Positions 54,718 to 61,533 of a stretch of 64,000 nt of DNA are shown in pieces. The position numbers and the translations under genes were made by a program. The stretch is taken from positions 5,616,394 to 5,680,393 of the forward strand of contig CP036432.1 of NCBI GenBank assembly GCA_007753675.1, given 5' to 3'. Source of the stretch: Stieleria magnilauensis (GTDB lineage Bacteria; Planctomycetota; Planctomycetia; Pirellulales; Pirellulaceae). The notes beneath the pieces were generated by a model. That model was not told the DNA's origin, ran no database searches, and saw only the letters and a list, made by a program, of their open reading frames with translations. How positions within the stretch are numbered: the first letter of the stretch is position 1; each line of letters begins with the position of its first letter.

Positions 54718-55485
54718 ATGATGAACAACAAACAAATTCGCGTCCTTTTAGCCGACGATGTTCCCGCCAATCGACGGGCAATGAAGCGGCTTTTGTCACG
54801 CCGCGGCTGCGAAGTCACTTTCGCCAGCGATGGCGTAGAGGCCACGAAGCACGCTTGCCAATCCACGTTCGATGTCGTGCTTCTCGACATCCAAATGCCG
54901 AACATGGATGGACTGCAAGCCTGCCAAGAGATCCGCAAGCTTCCCCAGTGTCGCGACCTACCGATCATCGCGATGAGTGCCCGCAGCACCGAATCGGATC
55001 GCCAAGCATGCCAAGCCGCCGGCATGACCGCCTGCCTTCCCAAGCCAGTCGACATCGATGAGTTATTCAAAGCAATTGAATCGATCAAGAGCCATCGCCC
55101 AAACGCTCTCGAATCCTATGAAGCGGAAAGCGGTAAGATCAACCCCAGAGAGAGCGAGGTGCTTGATCGCGAAGGCGCCATGGGCCGGCTGCAAGGTGAC
55201 GAAGCGATCTTTGCGATGTTCGTCAAGCAGTTCTCGACCCAGGCGGGACCACTCCTCAGCGAGATCGAACACGCCGCTGAGCGAGACGCAATGGAAGACG
55301 CTGTTCAGCCGGCCCACCAGCTTCGCGGTATCGCCGCAAATTTGGGTGCAATGCAAGTGCAGACTCTCGCGGCCGAGGTCGAACGAGTCGGGAAAGCCGA
55401 TGAGCCTTCGCAGACATCAGATTTGGTGCGACGACTTTCGAAAGCTATCGTCGATGTCAACCGCCTCCTGGAGCCATTTGCATAA
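54718..55485 (+). CDS. Receiver-HPt phosphotransfer protein (255 aa)
   Basis: The receiver domain (4-125) carries Asp57 in VVLLDIQMPNMDG and the conserved CLPKPVD. A histidine phosphotransfer domain follows: AHQLRGIAANLGA has the HxLRG pattern, with His200 as phosphoacceptor. The protein therefore can accept phosphate and pass it on, as in multistep relays. It begins only three bases after the preceding RsbW-like gene and is the last gene of the cluster. ATG codons at 54718 and 54721 are both possible. The region after it is a dispersed repeat. Confidence 0.9.
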   Translation: MMNNKQIRVLLADDVPANRRAMKRLLSRRGCEVTFASDGVEATKHACQSTFDVVLLDIQMPNMDGLQACQEIRKLPQCRDLPIIAMSARSTESDRQACQAAGMTACLPKPVDIDELFKAIESIKSHRPNALESYEAESGKINPRESEVLDREGAMGRLQGDEAIFAMFVKQFSTQAGPLLSEIEHAAERDAMEDAVQPAHQLRGIAANLGAMQVQTLAAEVERVGKADEPSQTSDLVRRLSKAIVDVNRLLEPFA

Positions 55486-55592
55486 CCGAGTCCATTGCGA
55501 CCGAGCCACTGCCACCGATCCATCGCCCCAATGCCACAAGGCCCCGTATCGATGATGCCTGCTCACCGCTCCACCCAGCCGTTGAGGGCTAC

Positions 55593-55719
55593 GCTGTAAA
55601 GCATCTATTCCCCGCTTATTAAAAGGTGTTAGCGGCAGGGCGCAAGCCCTCCGGTTCCTCATCGTTACCGAAACACCGAAGGGCTCACGCCCAATACCGC
55701 TAAACAATACTTCACAGCG
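55593..55719. repeat. Dispersed palindromic element (MITE-like), copy 2
   Basis: The element begins GCTGTAAAGCAT and ends ACTTCACAGC, containing the inner stem AGCGGCAGGGCGCAAGCCCT.../...AGGGCTCACGCCCAATACCGCT. It corresponds to 10262-10386 with about 15 differences. It lies between the REC-HPt gene and the convergent GH16 gene. Confidence 0.85.
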
Positions 55720-55745
55720 TTACGCTTAGCGTATCCAACCGAGAG

Positions 55746-56669
55746 CTACTTCACCCGCTCCCAGACGCGGACGTAGTCGACTTCCATAGTGGTGGGAAAC
55801 TCGTCGGTCACCTCCACTTCGGAGGGAACAAATCCTTTGATGGTATACGTCGAATAGGGTGGGCGAAGTCCGAGGGACAGGGCCACGTTCATTTCGCGGT
55901 GCCAGTGACGATTTTGTTTCTGTCCGATCGCTTTGCCGTCGATGAACCACGTGATCGTCTCCGGAGTGATCTCGCAACCATAGGTATGAAAATCGTCTCG
56001 CGGATCAAACGGAAGTCGCACTTCGTTGGCTTGCTCTGCCTTGAATCGTTCGTCATTGGGACGCTGCCAATGGCGGCCAGGCATCCCCGGTTTGCCGTTG
56101 GACAAGATCGCGTGCAAGTTGCAATCGGCGATGCGTTCGTTGCCTTCGACTCGATCGCCTCGCTGTGTGAGCTCGACAATGTCCACCTCGCTGTAACGCG
56201 TCTCGCCTTCAGCCACGATCGAATCGTCAATTTTGCTGTACAGCCAAAACGATGGACACACGCCGGGAAACAGTGGAGCGCCTTTGAGTCGCGCCTCGTA
56301 GTAGCCATAGGTCCCCGTCACATGCGACTTCAACATGCCGGACGTGTACGGCGTCGGAGCCCTGCCTCCCTTCACGACCGGAGCCGGCAGTCGTCGCATT
56401 GTGATTTGAAGGATGCCGCTGGATACCGCGACATTGCTCTCGTTGTCCCAAACCCAGGCACCGAAGTTCTCCGGCGACCGGTTCCACTTTCGCCAATCCA
56501 CACCATCGCCGTTGAAGTCATCTGATCGATCCCAGCGAATCTGCCACCTGTCCGCTGACGCCGAAGACAGCGGGACGTTGTTCTTGCTGGACTGGGCCAA
56601 CAGTTCAGCTTGGTTGCAGGCGACAAACGATGTCGCCAAGGCCACAAACACGATGGATAGATGCTTCAC
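55746..56669 (-). CDS. Exported GH16 glycoside hydrolase, kappa-carrageenase-like (307 aa)
   Basis: A signal peptide (MKHLSIVFVALATSFVA) precedes a GH16 jelly roll. The catalytic motif is E161-V-D163-I-V-E166 (ExDxxE with the extra residue of the beta-bulge type) followed by LTQRGDRVEGN, as in kappa-carrageenases. Other family features are YTSGMLKSHVTGTYGYYEARLKG and DFHTYGCEITPETITWFIDGK. It would cleave beta-1,4 bonds in a sulfated or agar-type galactan of red algae; kappa-carrageenan is the best guess but not certain. A cysteine at residue 18 gives a weak lipobox. The gene is convergent with the signalling cluster. Confidence 0.88.
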   Translation of the reverse strand: MKHLSIVFVALATSFVACNQAELLAQSSKNNVPLSSASADRWQIRWDRSDDFNGDGVDWRKWNRSPENFGAWVWDNESNVAVSSGILQITMRRLPAPVVKGGRAPTPYTSGMLKSHVTGTYGYYEARLKGAPLFPGVCPSFWLYSKIDDSIVAEGETRYSEVDIVELTQRGDRVEGNERIADCNLHAILSNGKPGMPGRHWQRPNDERFKAEQANEVRLPFDPRDDFHTYGCEITPETITWFIDGKAIGQKQNRHWHREMNVALSLGLRPPYSTYTIKGFVPSEVEVTDEFPTTMEVDYVRVWERVK

Positions 56670-56836
56670 GGGTCACCTCTCAGTGGTCAATCGGTTGACG
56701 ACATTGTATCCCGGTTTCATTCCAAGGAGTGAAAACGATGCCTGGCTGCGTCTTCTAGCGGGAGAATCTGATTGGGAATCACGGCGAAATGCTTCCATCG
56801 GTCGCTTCGGGCGAGCCCAAAATTGCACCGCAGCTA

Positions 56837-56864
56837 TTGACTCCGCGACACTTACCTGTACCAT
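56837..56864 (+). promoter_or_regulatory. Candidate promoter of the DoxX-MarR-alkylsulfatase operon
   Basis: TTGACT (56837-56842) and TACCAT (56859-56864) are spaced by 16 bp, about 60 bp before the DoxX start. The -35 matches sigma-70 consensus at five of six positions, the -10 at four. Position and spacing are plausible but the signal is weak. Confidence 0.35.
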
Positions 56865-56922
56865 ACAGCTACTCACTACCTCACCGAGACGGCACGCTGC
56901 AGGCGAGCCAGCCCTCACACAC

Positions 56923-57417
56923 ATGCACAAAACCGACATGACCGCACCGGAAACACGCCGCGTTCGATTGCCGCGCCTCGCGTTGGTCGTCCGGCTCCTT
57001 TTTGCACTTTTTCTCTTCGGAACGGGGATCATGACGATGGGGTTTGCCGTCAACGGCTATCCGGTCAGCGATTCACCAGATGACGTCGGTCAGTTCATGA
57101 TCGCACTCGAGAAAACGGGTTACCTGATCTTTTGGGTTGGCTTGTTTAAGGCTGTTGCCGGCTTGCTGATGTTTTTCCCGCGGACTGCCCCCCTCGCCGT
57201 CCTGATGTCGCTGCCGTATGCCTTCAATATCCTGCTGTATGTGACATTCTTTGCCCATCAGTATCTCGTGATCGGGCTTCCCGATTTCGCAGCCTGCGTC
57301 CTCCTGATTTACTGCTACTTTGACTGGTACCGCCCGATCTTTGCGGGGCCCCATAGCCTCACGGAGACGACGCCCGCTTCGATTCAAACTGCTTCCGGAG
57401 ACGGAAATGCACTTTGA
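56923..57417 (+). CDS. DoxX-like four-helix membrane protein (164 aa)
   Basis: The protein has four hydrophobic helices: LALVVRLLFALFLFGTGIMTMGF, the stretch around GYLIFWVGLFKAVAGLLMFF, APLAVLMSLPYAFNILLYVTFF and LPDFAACVLLIYCYF. The pattern fits the DoxX/DoxD superfamily. The C-terminus is a polar tail. Its function is not established; in several bacteria such proteins sit with redox or sulfur genes. It is the first gene of a three-gene unit, and its stop overlaps the MarR start by 11 bp. ATG 56938 is an alternative start. Confidence 0.75.
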   Translation: MHKTDMTAPETRRVRLPRLALVVRLLFALFLFGTGIMTMGFAVNGYPVSDSPDDVGQFMIALEKTGYLIFWVGLFKAVAGLLMFFPRTAPLAVLMSLPYAFNILLYVTFFAHQYLVIGLPDFAACVLLIYCYFDWYRPIFAGPHSLTETTPASIQTASGDGNAL

Positions 57418-57859
57418 TTCCGAATCCTCGCCCGGATTCGCAATCGGGCGTGTCGCATATCTGATTCGAATCGGGATGGCGGCGGTGCTGAAAAAAGCCG
57501 ACTGGCCATTCTCGCCCGAGGAAACGCAAACGTTGATCACGTTGTCCGATGCCGGCCAGCCGCTGAGCATGAACGAGCTGGCATCGCTGATGATTCGCGA
57601 CCCGACGACCGTGAAACGACAATTGGATCGGCTTGTCGAGCGTCAATTTGTCCAACGGAATGCATCGAGCGAAGACGGCCGCATCGTGATGATCAACCTG
57701 ACTCGCCGAGGTGAGCAGAGTTTGCAAAAGGTCCTCCCCTTGCTGGACGACCTGCGAAAAACTGCCCTGAAGGGAATCTCAAAGTCGGAACTGGACGCGA
57801 CGCAAAACGTTCTGCAAACCATGCAGAACAACTTAACGAACCACATTGCAAAGGACTAA
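57407..57859 (+). CDS. MarR-family transcriptional regulator (150 aa)
   Basis: The winged-helix region contains LSMNELASLMIRDPTTVKRQLDRLVERQFVQRNASSEDGRIVMINLTRRGEQ, with the recognition helix TTVKRQLDRL and the wing DGRIVMINLT. N- and C-terminal helices form the dimer interface. MarR proteins usually repress the genes around them and release on binding a phenolic or lipid-like ligand. Here the neighbours are a DoxX-like membrane protein (overlapping start) and an alkylsulfatase-like MBL protein 4 bp downstream, so autorepression of this operon is the likely role. No GGAG start site is needed beyond GGAGACGGAA before the ATG. Confidence 0.92.
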   Translation: MHFDSESSPGFAIGRVAYLIRIGMAAVLKKADWPFSPEETQTLITLSDAGQPLSMNELASLMIRDPTTVKRQLDRLVERQFVQRNASSEDGRIVMINLTRRGEQSLQKVLPLLDDLRKTALKGISKSELDATQNVLQTMQNNLTNHIAKD

Positions 57860-57863
57860 TCCC

Positions 57864-59264
57864 ATGACCAGAAACAGTCTCCCAATCCGCCTCGGCACCA
57901 ACTCGCGAGCACTCGGCCTACTTTGCATCGTGGCGTTGACCGCCGGAACGGCAAGGGCACAAACCCAGGTCGAACCCGAAACGGCGTTGCGGATGCTCAA
58001 TGCCCAGCAGCAACAGTTCGAGAAGGGAGTGGTCCAAGTCGCGGACAACGTTTTCACCGCTGTGGGTTTCCACGGAGCGAACACATCGATGATCGTCGGG
58101 ACGGACGGCGTCATCATCATCGATACCCTCTTCGGCCCGGCGAGTGCTACCGACGCGGCGGAAGCGTTTCGGCAATACAGCGACAAGCCGGTCAAGGCGA
58201 TCCTCTATACCCACAGCCATGGCGACCACATTGGTGGAGCCAGTGCCTTTGTCGGCGATCAGCAACCGGACATCTACGCCACGGAGCGTTTTGGTTCCGC
58301 CGAAGGCGTCAACAAAGCGGTCGACCCGATCAAACTAGCACGCAATGTGCGTCAGTTCGGCCGGAAGCTTTCGCCGGCCGAGAGCACCAACCGCGGTGTT
58401 GCGCCGGCGGGCACCAAGGACAACGACCGCGGTGAAGGGTTTCTTCCCCCAACGGTCACCGTCCCCAACGACGGACTCAAGACGACGATCGCGGGTGTCG
58501 AGATCGAAATCCACATCAGCCCGGGGGAAACAGACGACGCGATGTTCATCTGGCTCCCGAAGGAGAAGGTGCTGTTTGCGGGCGACAATTTCTACAGCTC
58601 CTTTCCAAACCTGTATGCGATTCGAGGCACGGCCTATCGCGACGTCCTGGATTGGTCCGAAAGCGTCGGGAAAATGGCCGCGCTGAAACCGCACGCTGTC
58701 GTGCCCGGCCACACGATGCCGATCAAAGGACAGCAGGCCGCGACGACGGCGCTGAAAGATTACAGCGAAGCGATTCGCAGCGTATACGATCAAACGGTGC
58801 GTGGCATCAACGCGGGAAAAGGCCCCGACCAACTCGCCCATGAAGTCAAACTCCCGGAGCATCTCAAAGACAAACCGTATTTGATTCAGTTCTACGGATC
58901 GGTTCCGCATGCGGTACGGGCCATCTATTCCGGATTGCTGGGTTGGTACGACGGCAATCCAACGACACTCAATCCGCTCGAGCCGAAACTGAAAGCGCAA
59001 AAGATGTCCGAACTGGCCGGGGGAACCCAAAAGCTGACCGAGCAAATGCAATCCGCCCTGACGAAGCAAGACTACCAATGGGCATTGGAATTGGCCGACC
59101 ACGTCAAATGGTTGGACGATGCCGACCGCAAGCTCGCCCGCAAAGTAAAAATCGAGGCGCTCCGCGGCTTGGCAGCAAGGGAATACAACGCACCGAATCG
59201 CAACTACTACCTCAGCTACGCAAACGAACTTGAGTCAGGTCAGTTGAGCGAGTTGTGGTTCTAG
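57864..59264 (+). CDS. Exported MBL-fold alkylsulfatase-like enzyme lacking SCP2 domain (466 aa)
   Basis: A signal peptide (LGLLCIVALTAGTARA) is followed by an MBL domain with THSHGDHIGGASAF, where the metal ligands His and Asp are complete, and by LFAGDNFYSSFPNLYAIRGT and VPGHTMPI. The dimerisation-type helical domain contains SGLLGWYDGNPTTLNP, typical of SdsA/BDS1 alkylsulfatases. In those enzymes (about 650 aa) a C-terminal SCP2-like domain follows; here the protein ends after the helical part at 466. It would cleave primary or secondary alkyl sulfates, but the shortening leaves activity unproven. The start at 57864 lies 4 bp after the MarR stop. Confidence 0.87.
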   Translation: MTRNSLPIRLGTNSRALGLLCIVALTAGTARAQTQVEPETALRMLNAQQQQFEKGVVQVADNVFTAVGFHGANTSMIVGTDGVIIIDTLFGPASATDAAEAFRQYSDKPVKAILYTHSHGDHIGGASAFVGDQQPDIYATERFGSAEGVNKAVDPIKLARNVRQFGRKLSPAESTNRGVAPAGTKDNDRGEGFLPPTVTVPNDGLKTTIAGVEIEIHISPGETDDAMFIWLPKEKVLFAGDNFYSSFPNLYAIRGTAYRDVLDWSESVGKMAALKPHAVVPGHTMPIKGQQAATTALKDYSEAIRSVYDQTVRGINAGKGPDQLAHEVKLPEHLKDKPYLIQFYGSVPHAVRAIYSGLLGWYDGNPTTLNPLEPKLKAQKMSELAGGTQKLTEQMQSALTKQDYQWALELADHVKWLDDADRKLARKVKIEALRGLAAREYNAPNRNYYLSYANELESGQLSELWF

Positions 59265-59356
59265 CAGCGTTTTCATGCGATTGATGTTCATACGATCGAT
59301 GGCGACCTTCGGATCGCCGACCGCTCCTGCGGCGATCTCTCCAGGCCAGCGGACGA

Positions 59357-60817
59357 TCATGGCGGATCGGTTCCGATCAGCAATGCCGGGGGAGCGGCAA
59401 CGGAGTTCGACCGATTGGCGAAGCCGTGAACCAATCCACCCGGTGCATTTTCTTTCGTTGCACGGGCGACAATCAGCGTGACAACTCCGTTGGTGTCCGC
59501 CTTCAAAAAGTCGACAAGCTCCTCCCCTTCGATCCAACCCTGACCGTGCTGTCGGCCCCGCCCGACGGTAAAACGCCCGAGCTCACGTGTGCGACTCTCA
59601 TCGACTTCGGCGGCGCCGTCGACGTTGGCGGGAGCTGTCTGCCAATTCAACTGCTCTTCCGACCAGTCGTCAGCAGACTCGTCTGTCAACCCGTAGACCA
59701 CGAACTCGCAATCACCGACTTTGCTTGCGAAGCCCAGCCCACTGGGTCTGAGCGTGAGCACAAACCTGGCCGTGGTGATCGATTCGCCCCGGATCGATCC
59801 GAGATCAAACGCGAAGTAACCCTTGCGGCTGAATCGCTCGAAGCCGTCATGTGGATTCTTGATGAGCACAAGTTCGGCGCGACTGTTCGGCGGAACTTCG
59901 TCGGATCGGCCGCGGATGATCCATCCGTCACGACCGCGACGGTCAGCTGTTGTAATCCGCTGCAGCTTCGCGAGCGCAGACACCGGACCTTCCGATCCTG
60001 CCAACTCAGCCTCGCCGCGGTGCACCCCTGATTCGCTAAGCCCGTCTGCCGAAGCGATCACACGTTGTTTTTGCGTCAGACGGCGAGAGGCGTCTGAGCC
60101 AACGTGCTGCACTTCCACCTCCCCGTCGAGGACTTCAATCGATGACGCCTGGGACGAACGATCAATCGTTACCGCGAACGCGGTTCCGTGGTCAATCGCC
60201 ACAGCCGTCGGTGTGGAAAGAGTGAATCCATGAGCAGATTCGGGAACATCTACCACGGCGGTTCCCGCCAGCAGCCGCCCCCGCAGCGAGGTTTGAATTT
60301 CTAATTCAGCAGGCGATTCCAAAGTCACTTCGGCTCCGGAAGCGAATCGGATGGTCGCCAGACCGCGTTCGATTTTCAGGCGTCCACTGCTCAAGTCGGA
60401 ACCAATCGCTGTCGGTAGCGTGCAATCTCCCCACTCTGCATCGGACGAGTCGATCATCTGCGCGAGGATCGGACTGGTGCGAACAGGCTTGCTTGACGGC
60501 ATGTTCCACCACACCATCAGCAAAAGGCTTGTGGCCAACGCAATCATTCCGATCAGCCATACGTGACGTCGTTCCAGGCCTGCACGCGGCGCTGGTGATT
60601 CATCCACCGAGACGGCCGATCCCATCCCGAATGCAGAAAGATGGACTCGCTCAAGTTGCAGATGGGCATTCTGATGCATCAAATCGAGATACAACTCGCG
60701 CGCCTCCGGCTGTGTCATCAGTAATTGCTGAAGCTGATCAAACTCTTCCGCGGCGAGCGAACCGTCTAGTTGCTTTTCCACCCACAGGGCAAGCTGCTCT
60801 CGTTCATCGTCGTTCAT
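59357..60817 (-). CDS. FecR-domain anti-sigma-type membrane protein with C-terminal DNRLRE-like domain (486 aa)
   Basis: The first ~85 residues are a cytoplasmic zinc-less anti-sigma-like helix bundle (MNDDEREQLALWVEKQLDG, LMTQPEARELYLDLMHQNAHLQ). A single membrane helix (VWLIGMIALATSLLLMVWW) follows at about residue 86-104. The periplasmic part has a FecR domain (IERGLATIRFASGAEVTLESPAELEIQ ... GTAVVDVPESAHGFTLSTPTAVAIDHGTAFAVT, EVLDGEVEVQ). The C-terminal 190 residues form beta strands with SRKGYFAFDLGSIRGESITTARFVLTLRP, like the DNRLRE-type carbohydrate-associated domain. The start overlaps the sigma gene stop by 4 bp, so it is the sigma factor's membrane partner. Confidence 0.86.
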   Translation of the reverse strand: MNDDEREQLALWVEKQLDGSLAAEEFDQLQQLLMTQPEARELYLDLMHQNAHLQLERVHLSAFGMGSAVSVDESPAPRAGLERRHVWLIGMIALATSLLLMVWWNMPSSKPVRTSPILAQMIDSSDAEWGDCTLPTAIGSDLSSGRLKIERGLATIRFASGAEVTLESPAELEIQTSLRGRLLAGTAVVDVPESAHGFTLSTPTAVAIDHGTAFAVTIDRSSQASSIEVLDGEVEVQHVGSDASRRLTQKQRVIASADGLSESGVHRGEAELAGSEGPVSALAKLQRITTADRRGRDGWIIRGRSDEVPPNSRAELVLIKNPHDGFERFSRKGYFAFDLGSIRGESITTARFVLTLRPSGLGFASKVGDCEFVVYGLTDESADDWSEEQLNWQTAPANVDGAAEVDESRTRELGRFTVGRGRQHGQGWIEGEELVDFLKADTNGVVTLIVARATKENAPGGLVHGFANRSNSVAAPPALLIGTDPP

Positions 60818-61362
60818 GGCGTTGGCTCCGACGCTGGCATGACGTTGTCACCCGTCCCACAAACGCAATCGCGCAATGCCAACCGTATTCGGCTCAGCAC
60901 GCGGTACGTCGCTGTCACGGTGCGATCGATCCGATCGGCAACGTCCTGCACCGGCAGCTCTTCACCATAACGAAGCGATAGGATTTGGCGGTGATTCGGC
61001 GACAGCTTGGCCACACAGCCCGACAACCGTTCCATTTGAGTTTCTCTGTTGTGGACGTCTTGCTCGAAGGCATCGGCAAGCTGTTCCAAACAGGCATCTG
61101 AGAAAACCAGATGTTTGCTCTCGCGCCCTTTTCGTCTGCGGAAGTCAAAGATTCGATGCAGCGCAGCCTGTCGAGCCCATGCTCCAAAATTGGTTCCGAT
61201 CTCAAACTGATCGAAGGAACGCCAAAGTGCCAACTTGGTCTCCTGAAGAATATCGTCCGCATCGGCGGATCGAGGGACGAAGGTGATCACATACGCCGCC
61301 AGACGTCGCTCGTGCTGGGCGAGTAACTGGATGAATTGTTCGGCTCGATCATCGTCATTCAT
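60814..61362 (-). CDS. ECF-type RNA polymerase sigma factor (182 aa)
   Basis: Region 2 is seen as YVITFVPRSADADDILQETKLALWRSFDQFE and GTNFGAWARQAALHRIFDFRRRK; region 4 as LSPNHRQILSLRYGEELPVQDVADRIDRTVTATYRVLSRIRLALRDC. The type is the planctomycete/verrucomicrobial ECF group whose genes are paired with a FecR-domain protein. Its stop overlaps that partner's start (ATGA). It directs RNA polymerase to its own promoters in response to an envelope or polysaccharide signal passed by the partner. A sulfatase gene starts 171 bp away in the opposite direction and is a plausible target. Confidence 0.93.
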   Translation of the reverse strand: MNDDDRAEQFIQLLAQHERRLAAYVITFVPRSADADDILQETKLALWRSFDQFEIGTNFGAWARQAALHRIFDFRRRKGRESKHLVFSDACLEQLADAFEQDVHNRETQMERLSGCVAKLSPNHRQILSLRYGEELPVQDVADRIDRTVTATYRVLSRIRLALRDCVCGTGDNVMPASEPTP

Positions 61363-61533
61363 GGGCTTTGCTCCATTCGTCAGGCGGATCCAGACAAAGT
61401 TACAGTGCCGGCAGCCGACACTTTGGACACCGCCGACATTCTTTTGTAAAAATTACGTCACGACTGTCCAAGGACCCACGGGCGGGCACTGTAAGTGCAT
61501 CCCAACAGACAATTCTCTTGAGTTTCCTTTTAA

